Source: Actinomycetes bacterium
Lineage (GTDB): Bacteria > Actinomycetota > Actinomycetes > Propionibacteriales > Propionibacteriaceae
Assembly: GCA_023443125.1 (NCBI GenBank)
Contig: JAEZVO010000028.1
Coordinates: 1 to 64,000, forward strand
Reading direction: 5' to 3'
Length of the DNA: 64,000 nt
Below are positions 18,051 to 27,168 of the stretch, in pieces. The notes under the pieces are model-generated. The model worked only from the letters and a program-made list of their open reading frames with translations. It made no database searches and was not told the origin of the DNA. The number at the start of each line of letters is the position of its first letter. Position 1 is the stretch's first letter. Both the position numbers and the translations under genes were made by a program.

Positions 18051-18884
18051 GTGACGCTCACCATCCCAACCATCAACTTTGCCGACGGCACACCTATCCC
18101 GCTCGTCGGGCTTGGCACGTACGGGCTGCAGGGTAACCCTGGCGCCGACGCCGTCGCTGCCGCCCTCCGGCAGGGTTACCGTCTGCTCGACACCGCCGCC
18201 CAGTACAACAACGAGACTTCCGTCGGTGAAGGTATTCGTCGAAGCGGCGTGCCTCGCGACGAGGTGCTCATCACGACGAAGGTGGCCGGCGGCAGCCACG
18301 GTCGAGCTGCGACGCGCACCGCCGTCGACGAGTCCCGTCGCCGCCTGGGCGTCGACACCATCGACATCATGCTCATTCACTGGCCGAACCCGTCGCGCGG
18401 GCTCACCGTCGAGACGTGGGAGACGCTCGTGCAGCTCAAGGAGGAAGGCGCCATCACCCACATTGGGGTGTCGAATTTCCGCCCCGAACAGCTCACCGAG
18501 CTGCATGACGCCACTGGGGTGTGGCCGGCAATGAATCAGATTCAGCTCTCCCCCGCGCTGGCCCGTAACGAGGCGGTCGATTTCCACGCTGAGCACGGCA
18601 TCGTCACCGAGGCGTGGGGCCCGCTGGGCAAGCGTGAAGGCCTCCTTGACCAGCTCGTCGTCCACAAGGTCGCTGCCAAGCATGGCGTCGACCCCCGCCA
18701 GGCGGTGCTGAAGTGGATTGTTGATCGAGGCATCGTCGTGATTCCAAAGTCGAAGAATCCCGAGCGTCAGGCCTCCAACGCCACCTTCAACTTCGAGCTC
18801 GACGACGATGACCGCGCGCTGTTCGCCAGCCTCGATCTCGGGGAAGAACACGCCTGGGACAGCCGAGAGCACGAGGAGTGGTGA
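18051..18884 (+). CDS. Aldo/keto reductase
   Basis: NADPH-dependent reductase of small aldehydes or ketones (2,5-didehydrogluconate reductase type), 277 aa. The catalytic tetrad is visible: Asp and Tyr in LLDTAAQYNNE, Lys in LITTKVAGG and His in MLIHWPNP. The cofactor-binding segment IPKSKNPERQASN is near the C-terminus. GTG start after AGGAGG. The substrate cannot be assigned. Confidence 0.93.
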   Translation: MTLTIPTINFADGTPIPLVGLGTYGLQGNPGADAVAAALRQGYRLLDTAAQYNNETSVGEGIRRSGVPRDEVLITTKVAGGSHGRAATRTAVDESRRRLGVDTIDIMLIHWPNPSRGLTVETWETLVQLKEEGAITHIGVSNFRPEQLTELHDATGVWPAMNQIQLSPALARNEAVDFHAEHGIVTEAWGPLGKREGLLDQLVVHKVAAKHGVDPRQAVLKWIVDRGIVVIPKSKNPERQASNATFNFELDDDDRALFASLDLGEEHAWDSREHEEW

Positions 18885-18901
18885 GGGGCTGACCCCCGGA
18901 A

Positions 18902-19345
18902 CTACTTCCTGTTCACGACGACGGTGCCGAGCAGCAGGTCATCAAGGTGACGGCGCTCGGCACCGATGACGATCACGGGCAGCACGAGGCACTTCAGCAG
19001 CGACCGCACCGTCGGACGCCACCAGCCCAACGGGGTGCCGTCCACACGAGTCACACCGATGCGGGCCAGCAGCTGCCCAAACGACGACCCCGTAAGCGTG
19101 GTGAAGATGGAGGATTCGACGAAGAACACGGCGAGTGGCATGAACGTGCGCCATCCCGACCCCGTCATGACCTCGGTGCCGAAGAGCACAATGGCGACGA
19201 GCATCGACGCCAGCCAGTCGACGAGGAGCGCTGCGCATCGCGCTCCCCAACTCGCCAGGCTGCCGCGCCCCGTCTCCGGGAGACCGATGCTCTCTCCTGG
19301 GTACCCTTCGTCGTTGTCCACGCGCGTGAGCCTAGCCGTTCGCAC
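18902..19345 (-). CDS. RDD family membrane protein
   Basis: Small membrane protein, 147 aa if it starts at GTG 19345. GTG 19321 (VDNDEGYPGES) is a plausible alternative that matches relatives' N-termini better. The RDD hallmark is ARCAALLVDWLAS, with about three helices. It lies upstream of and divergent from glnA1, as Rv2219A does in mycobacteria. Function is unknown. Confidence 0.85.
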   Translation of the reverse strand: MRTARLTRVDNDEGYPGESIGLPETGRGSLASWGARCAALLVDWLASMLVAIVLFGTEVMTGSGWRTFMPLAVFFVESSIFTTLTGSSFGQLLARIGVTRVDGTPLGWWRPTVRSLLKCLVLPVIVIGAERRHLDDLLLGTVVVNRK

Positions 19346-19478
19346 GGTTGTCAGCCATTCGCACTAGCACTGTTCGAACCGCGTCGAGCGTGACGGCTCC
19401 GCCTATGGACACCGCTGACGATCCGGAAACTAGGGTCTGTAGCATGGGCTGTGGAAACTGAAGGATGAAGGGGTTCCC

Positions 19479-20900
19479 ATGTTGAACGACGCCACCGAAC
19501 TGATCCGCTACCTCAAGGACGAGGACGTTGAAACCGTCGATGTCCGATTCTGCGATCTGCCCGGTGTGATGCAGCACTTCACGGTGCCTGCTGCTTCCTT
19601 CGACGAGCAGGTCTTCGAGGAAGGCCTCGGCTTCGACGGCTCATCCATCACTGGTTTCCAGAAGATTCATGAGTCCGACATGAAGCTGCTGCCGGATCCG
19701 ACGACGGCCTACCTCGATCCCTTCCGTCGTTCCAAGACGCTCAACGTGAACTTCTTCGTACACGACCCGCTCACCAAAGAGCCATATTCACGCGACCCGC
19801 GCAACATCGCACGTAAAGCCGAGGCCTACCTCCTGTCGACGGGCATCGCCAACACGGCATTCTTCGCACCCGAGGCCGAGTTCTATGTCTTCGACGACAT
19901 CCGCTTCGACGTGTCAGCAAACAGCTCGTACTACCACATTGATTCAGAGGCCGGCGCCTGGAATACGGGACGTGTCGAGGACGGCGGTAACCGCGGCTAC
20001 AAGGTGAAATACAAGGGCGGCTACTTCCCCGTCTCCCCCGTCGACCATTTTGGGGACCTCCGCGACGACATCGTGCGCCACATGGGCGAGGCTGGGCTCG
20101 TCGTGGAACGTGCCCACCACGAGGTCGGCACCGCGGGTCAGGCCGAAATCAACTGGCGGTTCGACACTCTGCTCACTGCCGCTGATAACGTCATGAAGTT
20201 CAAGTACCTCGTGAAGAATACCGCCTGGCAGGCAGGAAAGACCGCCACGTTCATGCCGAAGCCCATCTTCGGCGACAACGGCTCCGGCATGCACTGCCAC
20301 ATGTCACTGTGGAACGACGACCAGCCACTGTTCTACGACGAGCACGGCTATGCCGGGCTGTCCGACGTCGCGCGTTGGTACATCGGCGGCGTGCTCCACC
20401 ACGCGCCCGCGCTACTGGCATTCACCAATCCGTCGGTGAACTCCTACCACCGTCTGGTGCCTGGGTTCGAGGCGCCGGTGAACCTGGTGTACTCGCAGCG
20501 CAACCGCTCGGCGTGCATCCGGATTCCCATCACCGGGTCAAACCCCAAGGCCAAGCGCGTCGAATTCCGATGCCCCGACCCGTCGTCGAACCCCTACCTC
20601 GCCTTCTCCGCGATCTTGCTGGCCGGCCTCGACGGCATCCAGAACCGGATTGAGCCGCTCGACCCCGTCGACAAGGACCTCTACGAGCTTCCCCCGGAGG
20701 AACACGCCCAGGTTCCGACGGTGCCGACGAGCCTGCCTGCGGCGCTCGACGCGCTCGAGGCGGACCGCGACTTCCTGCTCGCAGGCGACGTATTTACCGA
20801 CGATCTCCTCGACATCTGGGTGGAGCTCAAGCGCGCAGAGGTGACCGCGATCGCGCAGCGCCCCCACCCCTACGAGTTCGAGCTGTACTACGCGCTCTGA
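19479..20900 (+). CDS. glnA: Glutamine synthetase type I (adenylylated, GlnA1)
   Basis: Makes glutamine from glutamate, ammonia and ATP; dodecameric cytosolic enzyme, 473 aa. Motifs include GFDGSSITGF, the ATP-binding MPKPIFGDNGSGMHCH and NRSACIRIPI. The adenylylation Tyr is in KDLYELPPEE (about residue 402), which makes it a substrate of the GlnE encoded at 41110-44007. ATG follows AAGGGG. Its stop is 2 bp from the convergent kinase gene, and the usual neighbour glnE is displaced by 20 kb. Confidence 0.97.
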   Translation: MLNDATELIRYLKDEDVETVDVRFCDLPGVMQHFTVPAASFDEQVFEEGLGFDGSSITGFQKIHESDMKLLPDPTTAYLDPFRRSKTLNVNFFVHDPLTKEPYSRDPRNIARKAEAYLLSTGIANTAFFAPEAEFYVFDDIRFDVSANSSYYHIDSEAGAWNTGRVEDGGNRGYKVKYKGGYFPVSPVDHFGDLRDDIVRHMGEAGLVVERAHHEVGTAGQAEINWRFDTLLTAADNVMKFKYLVKNTAWQAGKTATFMPKPIFGDNGSGMHCHMSLWNDDQPLFYDEHGYAGLSDVARWYIGGVLHHAPALLAFTNPSVNSYHRLVPGFEAPVNLVYSQRNRSACIRIPITGSNPKAKRVEFRCPDPSSNPYLAFSAILLAGLDGIQNRIEPLDPVDKDLYELPPEEHAQVPTVPTSLPAALDALEADRDFLLAGDVFTDDLLDIWVELKRAEVTAIAQRPHPYEFELYYAL

Positions 20901-20902
20901 GG

Positions 20903-22033
20903 TCACTGGACTACGGGGAGGGATGCGCTCAGCACCCAGTGCCCAGCATGCCTGGCAGCGGTGAGTTCCCCGCCAACCTGTGCGACACGCTCGCGGATCC
21001 CCTGCAACCCCATCCCGCCGGAGGATGGAGGCTCGTTCCCAGCAGCGTTTCGAAATGTCACCTGGATTCCTGTGCGCTCTGCGACGAGCCGCACCCTCAC
21101 CTCGCACGCCGAGCGTCGCTGCGCATGCCGAAGGATGTTCGTCGTAGCTTCCAGCATGAAGTACCGAAGGACAGCGCTCTGCGCCTGAGCGAGGTCTTCG
21201 AGAAGTTCCGCTCCTTCGACGTCCACCTCAAACCCAGCTTCACGCAGCGTCGTAGTCAGCCTTACGAGCAAATCAGGTAACTTCTCGTCAGTGCCGTGAT
21301 CAGACTGGCGACTATCCCTGAGGAGCTGCACTAATTCACGTAGTTCCTGTACAGCATTGCTCGTGTATCGGCGAACGGCTGTCAGCGCCGCAGTCAGCTC
21401 TTCGACGTCATCGCTGCCGTCTGCCGCCTCGAGCTGCAGGGAGATACTGGCCAAATTATGCCCAACGAGATCGTGCAGTTCCCTCGCAAGTGACGCCCGC
21501 TCATCGCGACGTAACGCTTCCAGCGCGGCAGAGAGTTGCTGGGTGCCCTGGCGACGAGCAGCTTCCGCGTGCATTGCCCGTCGGATCATGAGTCCGATGA
21601 GTGCCCCGATAACCCCCATAGCCAGGGTCATCACGGTCCGAACGGACATGTGCTCCGCAGAGTTCCCGATTGCAAATAGCACACCGCCTAGTGCACTCAG
21701 CGCCGCTGCCTTTCTGCCCGACATCGAGATAAACATGCTCATACACACAGGAAAGAGGGTGAACTGAGCAAGCGACATTTCTCCCAGCGCAATTCCGAAT
21801 ACGAGCGAGAGCAGGAAAGCGATAACGCTTGCACCTGAATGCCAAGGAGATATCGAAATCGCGATGCATGCCGTCAATAACCCTCCCCAGTACGCCACCG
21901 GGTCTTCTGGTTGGCCCACGACTTTCACTACCCACCACAGTTCCATGAGTAGTAACCCCGTGCCCGCAATGGGCAGCAACACTCTCGCTGCTTGGAGCGC
22001 CCGGGAACCCAGCGGGGTGAGTGGCCTCACCAT
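20903..22033 (-). CDS. NarL-type sensor histidine kinase
   Basis: Membrane sensor kinase, 376 aa. About five hydrophobic helices span residues 10-150 without a large extracellular domain. HisKA_3 dimerisation follows with phospho-acceptor His in ARELHDLVGHNLASI, then an ATPase domain with EATTNILRHA (N box) and GMGLQGIRERV (G box). Its start overlaps the end of the response-regulator DNA-binding frame by 7 bp, so both belong to one operon. The signal is unknown. The partner regulator is frame-broken here. Confidence 0.92.
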   Translation of the reverse strand: MVRPLTPLGSRALQAARVLLPIAGTGLLLMELWWVVKVVGQPEDPVAYWGGLLTACIAISISPWHSGASVIAFLLSLVFGIALGEMSLAQFTLFPVCMSMFISMSGRKAAALSALGGVLFAIGNSAEHMSVRTVMTLAMGVIGALIGLMIRRAMHAEAARRQGTQQLSAALEALRRDERASLARELHDLVGHNLASISLQLEAADGSDDVEELTAALTAVRRYTSNAVQELRELVQLLRDSRQSDHGTDEKLPDLLVRLTTTLREAGFEVDVEGAELLEDLAQAQSAVLRYFMLEATTNILRHAQRRSACEVRVRLVAERTGIQVTFRNAAGNEPPSSGGMGLQGIRERVAQVGGELTAARHAGHWVLSASLPVVQ

Positions 22034-22688
22034 GCGATCAGGCCAGACTTCGCTGCTGCAATCAATATCTGTGTTCTAGTAGAGACACCGAGCTTGTTCG
22101 CAATCGTACTCACATACTGCTTCACTGTGGATTCCGCCAGGAAGAGACGCTGTGCAATTTGTTTGTTGGTTGCCCCATCACATAGAGCATGGAGTACATC
22201 GAGCTCACGCTGCGATAATGTGGCGCCATTTCCTTTCACGGATTGGCTGCCCCTAACGAGCATTCCAGCAATCTTTGGAGAGAGAGAGGGAGGTCATCCG
22301 CCGCAGCGGCATACAGCGCCCATACCAGCTGCTGCGCTGATGCTGTTTTCAACAAGTACCCTGCTGCCCCCAGCCGTAAGGCGGCGACCACAAGGAAGCG
22401 ATCATCGAAGGCCGTCGAAACCACTACCTTGGTGCGCAGTCGGTGAGGTGCCAGGCGTCGCAGGACTTCCAGTCCATCAATTCGAGGCATATGCAGGTCG
22501 AGGAGCGCAATGTCGGGCGCTCTATCGATGATGGTTTCGGCTGCTTTCGAGGCATCGTCAATGCTTGCAAGCACCTCAAGGTTTGGAGCATGGCGGTGAA
22601 GGATTGTTCGATAGGCCGCAAGCGTGCTCGTTTCATCGTCGACGAGCACCACCGTGTGGCGGGGCAGCTGAACTGCGCCTGACATCAT
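22027..22688 (-). pseudogene. LuxR-type response regulator broken at a GA dinucleotide tract
   Basis: The receiver domain (22688 leftward; VVLVDDETS, phospho-Asp in ALLDLHMPRIDG, Lys in YLLKTAS) ends out of frame. The LuxR helix-turn-helix (LSQRELDVLHALCDGATNKQIA) is in another frame to 22027. The break is at (GA)5G, bases 22278-22288. Removing one GA unit fuses the frames and gives the linker DLPLSPKIAGMLVRG, exactly what this family has. The 4-bp overlap with the lipoprotein gene and 7-bp overlap with the kinase gene both fit the fused frame. This is real decay, phase variation or a sequencing slip. Confidence 0.88.
22278..22288. repeat. GA dinucleotide tract at the regulator frame break
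   Basis: Five GA units plus a final G inside the response-regulator linker. Loss of one unit restores the open frame, so copy number decides whether a full regulator is made. Confidence 0.85.
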
Positions 22689-23797
22689 CTGAGCGCCACC
22701 ACGGCCGAGACGTATGCGTCACGCATGTTGCCCGGAACGGTCAGATTGTGCTGAAACAACGGTTTCAGCTCTGATCCCGTGGCATATGCATCAACGTGGA
22801 GGCCGTCGACATCATGATCGCCAAATGCAACCATCAGATCTCCCCGTACTGACAACTGTGCAAGGCCTCTGTCGAGTTGCAGGGTTTCAACTTTCATCGA
22901 GGGTAGCCGAACAACGGACACGTGGCGATAGTCGGAAAGAGGACGAACGCTGGGGTTCATCGCTGTGTGTGCGATGTACATTGTGCTGTCATCGCCGTTT
23001 GGCACCGGCGTCAGCCAATACGGTGATGCAGCGGAAAGCTCCGATTGTTCCAGTGCCCCAGTATGCAGATTCAGCCGGTAGAGCTCCCTTGTTTCCTCAT
23101 TTCGTTGTTCATCAAACGCACTCGTGAATATGGCGTACTCGCCCACGATAACGGGATTCTGCCAACCGAATGGAGGCACAGGGACCTCATGCTTCCACCG
23201 TTCATGCAGTGTCTCTGGGTCGAGGCGACGCGCGATGAATCTGCGCGGTGATCCATCACCGGAGTGCCAGTCACTCGCAATGTCCGTGAACAACACCACA
23301 TCATGTTCGCTCACGCCGACCCCCGAGGTTCCTTCTTTCGCGAAGCGAGCCTCTGCGACGGTGGCGCCATCGAGCGAAAAACGAGCCACATGTGCCACAT
23401 CGTCCACCGTATCCATAGTGACGACAGATCCTTCACCGGCTGCCCAACCAAAAATGCCGCGCGCATCAATGGGAACAGTACTGACCTTGCACAGTTGCGG
23501 ATCGAACAAAACGATATGAGACTCGTCACGTCGCTGATTACCGGTGGCGACAGCGATCAGCGTATCCCCATCGCGTTCCATGCCCCGTGAAGGCTGCAAG
23601 CCCTTCACGGCAATGTCCTCCTCCCATAGCAGCTCTGTGTTGCGAAACATCTGCAACTTGGCATCACTCGACTCACTCGACCACAACACAGCATGCGTGG
23701 CATCATCCGGACACGATTGCGACATGCGCTGGTGGGAGCAGGCGCTCATCGCTACTCCCACCGATACGATCATGGCTGCAGCCACCACTTTGCGCAT
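22685..23797 (-). CDS. Lipoprotein, beta-propeller-like, signalling operon
   Basis: Secreted lipoprotein of about 370 aa. MRKVVAAAMIVSVGVAMSAC gives a lipobox with Cys20. The body alternates short strands with repeated patterns such as GDTLIAVATGNQ, FGWAAGEGSVVTMD and NPVIVGEYAIFTSAF, suggesting a beta-propeller; no catalytic motif is seen. Start 23797 is preferred because it yields the signal peptide and lies 5 bp after the restored stop of the upstream hydrolase gene. Its stop overlaps the regulator start by 4 bp. It may sense an extracellular ligand for the kinase; this is inference. Confidence 0.78.
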   Translation of the reverse strand: MRKVVAAAMIVSVGVAMSACSHQRMSQSCPDDATHAVLWSSESSDAKLQMFRNTELLWEEDIAVKGLQPSRGMERDGDTLIAVATGNQRRDESHIVLFDPQLCKVSTVPIDARGIFGWAAGEGSVVTMDTVDDVAHVARFSLDGATVAEARFAKEGTSGVGVSEHDVVLFTDIASDWHSGDGSPRRFIARRLDPETLHERWKHEVPVPPFGWQNPVIVGEYAIFTSAFDEQRNEETRELYRLNLHTGALEQSELSAASPYWLTPVPNGDDSTMYIAHTAMNPSVRPLSDYRHVSVVRLPSMKVETLQLDRGLAQLSVRGDLMVAFGDHDVDGLHVDAYATGSELKPLFQHNLTVPGNMRDAYVSAVVALR

Positions 23798-23802
23798 CAA
23801 TA

Positions 23803-24431
23803 CTATTTCTTTCTCCATACAAGTTGCGTCTTGCTCGTGGTAACAAGCTCCATGGGATGAATTGCTGGACCCCACGCAGCCGTATCAAGATCGATGTTGA
23901 AGTTATCTTTAAACGATGCCCAGACTAGCTGAGAACAGTAAAACGTTTTCGCGTCTTCTTATTCAAGAAATTAAAGTTATATGGTTTTCCGTATTGCTTA
24001 TTTGCCCAGTCGGCAGCCCGACCATCTTGAGCTCCTGACGTAAATCTAACCGTAACCCCATACGCCTGCCCTTTACTACGGTACCAATCATTATTGCCAC
24101 GCGTCACTCCAATATCAATTGATTCGACTACCTGAGTTGCATTCAGAATAATTCCGGCATGCCCCGTCGAAATAAGGTGCTTATATCTATCTGGAGTCAC
24201 AAGAATCACCCCTTTCCTTCGAGGATACTTCCCATATGCCGTGTATGGTATCGGTTCTCCTATGCGTCCGGGGGAAGACTGGAACTTATCTGGTTCCACA
24301 GGAAGGTTATCGGCCATACGTATTTGTTCTGCCAATTCCTGATCTGCCTGCCCGCTTTCTTCAGCATAAGCACTCACCCCGCCCAACAAGGTAAGGCCAA
24401 GCACCACGGTAAGTAGCCTCGTTGCCCTCAT
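23803..24431 (-). pseudogene. Secreted permuted papain-like hydrolase (YaeF/YiiX type), frameshifted
   Basis: A signal peptide (MRATRLLTVVLGLTLLGG) leads a permuted NlpC/P60-like fold. The His region is STGHAGIILNATQVVES. The annotated frame stops at 23925 after KKTRKRFTVLS. Reading one frame over from a four-A run at about 23949-23952 gives FYCSQLVWASFKD with the catalytic Cys, and continues to TAG at 23803, just before the lipoprotein gene. One extra A would restore a protein of about 209 aa. As given, the product lacks its nucleophile. The gene is AT-richer than its surroundings. Confidence 0.83.
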
Positions 24432-24460
24432 ATTCGCTCCTCACTGATGACGAATTACAG

Positions 24461-24520
24461 TACAGATCACCCTACGACTTGCAAAGCACGCCGACTACCT
24501 ACTTTCGTAGGTAGTCGCAA
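24461..24520. repeat. Hairpin repeat, copy 1 (GACTACCTAC)
   Basis: An 11-bp stem (CGACTACCTAC, loop TTTC) at 24492-24517 with the upstream words ACAGATCACCCTAC. A second direct copy lies at 28571-28630. The two copies bracket a 4.1-kb segment of IS debris and AT-rich genes. Confidence 0.8.
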
Positions 24521-24606
24521 GGTCGCTGTGAGCTCTTGCACAGCAAGTGACGCCTCGATGCTCGATTCTCCGCCGAGCCCGGTGGTTGAACCGCCACGCC
24601 CGGTGT

Positions 24607-24641
24607 GGTTGAGTAGCGAGCGAAGCTCGCGTATCGAAACC
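24607..24641. repeat. Family-A dispersed palindrome
   Basis: GGTTGAGTAGC then a short self-complementary core (GAGCGAAGCTC) then GTATCGAAACC. It is one of several copies in the window. Bases 24432-24726 hold only this, a partial second copy (about 24580) and the hairpin repeat; no gene is seen. Confidence 0.85.
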
Positions 24642-24726
24642 TCATCGCTGCGTCTCGATACAGTGAGGATAGTGTGGATCGCCCCGGGCGTGGTGGATGG
24701 TTTGATCTAACCGAGAGGATAGGAAC

Positions 24727-25036
24727 ATGTCCGCACCGAGTCAGTATCCTGCAGAAGTCCGTGACCGCACTGTGCGCCTGGTCAACGAGAAGCTGATCAA
24801 CGAACCCGCGCTGGGTGTGAGTACCGAGTGCCGATTGGTCGGTGAACAGGTTGGAATCAACGAGAGCACTCTTCGTAGTTGGATGAAGCAACATCATGTG
24901 GATTCCGGTAAAGCGCCAGGAATCACTAGCGATGACAAACAATGCATCATGGACTTGGGAAAAGGATCTTCGAGAACGGCGTCGAGCTAATGAGATCCTG
25001 CGGAAAGCAAGTGCGTATTTTGCGCATGCGAAGTGA
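24727..25036 (+). pseudogene. IS3-family OrfA remnant, frameshifted
   Basis: The N-terminal helix-turn-helix of an IS3-group OrfA (YPAEVRDRTVRLVNEK, ESTLRSWMKQHHVD) is in frame one. After about base 24950 the continuation is in another frame: KDLRERRRANEILRKASAYF, the classic leucine-zipper end, stopping at 25036. No OrfB follows, so the element is dead. Confidence 0.83.
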
Positions 25037-25075
25037 AGCCGGGTCATTGTCAGATGGTCGGGAAGAGGAGAGTCT

Positions 25076-25717
25076 ATGCAGTCCACTGTGAACCCAGGTC
25101 GTCGTCGGTTCTTCGTCATCTGGTCGCTGGTGATGCCCGTCATCATGGCGATCCCTGTTGGTGTGGGCTTTCTGTTCCCGCAGACTCGCTCGGCGGCGAC
25201 GATTGTAGCGATCATGACGGCAATAGTGGTCGGCTTCATCTGTTACGGCGCGACCACCACACGGAGGCTATCCAAATGGGTGCTGGGTGTGCTGCTGACT
25301 ATTACCGTGGTGCCGTTCTTCCTCGGTGCAGACTCGCTCGGCCCGAACCTGGCCCTAGAGAAAGCTGGTGAGCCCGTCGAGGTACGAGTGACCGAGATCG
25401 AGCGCGAAGAACGACGTCCGAGTGGCGACAATTCGAGCCCCACCGTCACCTACACCTACTTTTTCGAGCGTCTAGACGGCGGTCCGGATCCCGGCGTCGT
25501 CGTGTACCGCGGTGACGGCGGCTACGACGGAGTGCACGAGGGCACCACGACCACTCTGCTCGTCGACCCGACCGGTCATCTCGAGCCTCAATTGCTGAGT
25601 GAGGTTGACAGTTCGTCGTCGCTGGGAATGCTGGTCTTCGGCGTGATCGCGACCGGCGTGATCTGGGCTATTGGATGCCTCACTTACGGGCCCCGTGTAC
25701 GCAGGATGAATAGGTAG
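25076..25717 (+). CDS. Membrane protein, DUF3592-like
   Basis: A 213-aa protein with three N-terminal membrane helices, a soluble middle that resembles DUF3592-type domains (VEVRVTEIEREERRPSG ... TVTYTYFFERLDGG), and a last helix near 185-205. AGGAG precedes the ATG. It lies between IS remnants and palindromes, so it is probably accessory cargo. Function is unknown. Confidence 0.75.
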   Translation: MQSTVNPGRRRFFVIWSLVMPVIMAIPVGVGFLFPQTRSAATIVAIMTAIVVGFICYGATTTRRLSKWVLGVLLTITVVPFFLGADSLGPNLALEKAGEPVEVRVTEIEREERRPSGDNSSPTVTYTYFFERLDGGPDPGVVVYRGDGGYDGVHEGTTTTLLVDPTGHLEPQLLSEVDSSSSLGMLVFGVIATGVIWAIGCLTYGPRVRRMNR

Positions 25718-25760
25718 CGCGGGCGTACCTCCACCCGGCGGTCGAGCAGCGGCCCAGCCC

Positions 25761-25800
25761 GGTGGTTGAGTAGCCGCCGGAGGCGGCGTATCGAAACCAC
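25761..25800. repeat. Family-A dispersed palindrome
   Basis: GGTGGTTGAGTAGC, core CGCCGGAGGCG, GTATCGAAACCAC. The 375-bp gap 25718-26092 consists mainly of this copy and the next one, with no gene seen. Confidence 0.85.
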
Positions 25801-25896
25801 CTTGCTGCGTCCCGATACGGCGACTACGTCCCCTACTCGACGATCGGAGGAAAGGTCCACCCACCACCTCCGGGGGGTCGAACAACCACCGAACCC

Positions 25897-25934
25897 GGTG
25901 GTTGAGTAGCGAGCGCAGCTCGCGTATCGAAACC
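25897..25934. repeat. Family-A dispersed palindrome
   Basis: GGTGGTTGAGTAGC, core GAGCGCAGCTC, GCGTATCGAAACCC. It is nearly identical to the copy at 28481. Confidence 0.85.
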
Positions 25935-26092
25935 CCTCCCCATCTCGATCCGGCGCCAACGTCGCTTACTCGACGATCGGCTGACCCACCCCCAAGCCGC
26001 ACACACTGCTACAATAACCTAAGAAGACAAGCTTAATCCTAGCGTCTCAACACGTTGCCCCCCTAGCAACACCGAAGTTCAAGAGGAGCATT

Positions 26093-26787
26093 ATGAAACG
26101 CATATTCCAGATATCTTATTTTTTGATTATTGCCATATTTTCAATGGCTTTTTCCCCAGCTACCATCGCTGCCGCCAACGACAAAGTACCCGATGAGGCA
26201 GTTTCATACCTAAGAGACAGAGCATCGCAATTAGGAATACCAGCAGACACGGCAGAGATGCTCATTGCAAAAATTAAGCATGGTGAGCCATTGGATTCAG
26301 AACGAAACATTCCACCTGTAGAGGTCAGGCAAAGTACACCAAAGGATATCTCCTAACTCAATACGTTTATCCCGATGGGTCTATTAACTTCACCAGCATC
26401 CCACACCACACAGATAAAGGGCTCATCCCACACCCAGGAAATGACAATATATCACCGTATTCAATTGCGAATTGCCAATATAAGACCAGCAGCTTCGCAA
26501 GAACGTGGAGCGGCTGCATAGCCTCTGGCGGAAACATCTACATCACAATGTACTTTCGTTTCGACGCCCACCATGAACGAGGTCAATCCGCTAAAATAAC
26601 ACGATACTGGGATGAACAAGTCGAATCGTATCTTGGAGCAATCGGCCCGCTAGGATTTACCAGAGTGAGCCCGCAATCTGTATATTACAAAACAGCATGG
26701 ACGTCTGCCGCCGGAGCTCCGAGTAAAATCTACACTCTGGTCGTTCAAATCTCATCAGCCGGTGAGCTTAGCAGTAAGTTTTACTAA
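26093..26787 (+). pseudogene. AT-rich secreted protein, frameshifted
   Basis: The first frame encodes a signal peptide (MKRIFQISYFLIIAIFSMAF) and a short helical region, stopping at 26356. From about 26341 another frame is open to 26787 (KGYLLTQYVYPDGSINF ... AGELSSKFY). Adding one A to the AAA at 26341-26343 joins them into a protein of about 231 aa. An RBS AGAGGAG precedes the ATG. The family is not recognised. Base composition is much more AT-rich than the host genes, which points to transfer. Confidence 0.72.
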
Positions 26788-26800
26788 GAGGCACTGTAGA

Positions 26801-26956
26801 ATGTTGTATGATACTGGCTTCATGGCTCTGGAGGTAACTACACTTGGACCGATGAATCCCTGGGGAGAAATTGGCTTTGCGATAGCATTTTTCGTTGGTG
26901 TGCTGTTTTGGGTAGCAGTGATCTACCTGGTTGTCAGGTATATACGGCGCCGATAG
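26801..26956 (+). CDS. Small single-helix membrane protein
   Basis: A 51-aa product (MLYDTGFMALEVTTLG) with one membrane helix (IGFAIAFFVGVLFWVAVIYL) and a basic end (RYIRRR). It starts 13 bp after the AT-rich secreted gene and shares its composition, so it may be a partner or immunity-like peptide. No family is recognised and translation is not certain. Confidence 0.5.
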   Translation: MLYDTGFMALEVTTLGPMNPWGEIGFAIAFFVGVLFWVAVIYLVVRYIRRR

Positions 26957-27077
26957 CCCCATTATGGTTTATCGGCTCTTCGCAGAAGGCAGTGGGTAGC
27001 TCTCATCGATGATGTTGGGGGCTGCGGGTGATGACGCCCAGATCGGGCATGACACCGTGAGCTGGCGCCACGCCCCC

Positions 27078-27112
27078 GGTGGTTGAGTAGCCCGCCACGC
27101 CGCGTCTCGATA
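27078..27112. repeat. Family-A palindrome, degenerate
   Basis: GGTTGAGTAGCCCGCC...GTCTCGATAC, a diverged copy just left of the IS3 element. The gap 26957-27168 otherwise shows no gene. Confidence 0.65.
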
Positions 27113-27168
27113 CAGTCATGATGGTGGTGTTCTGGGGCTTGCGTTTGGCTGTTCTCGATACTGCCGGG

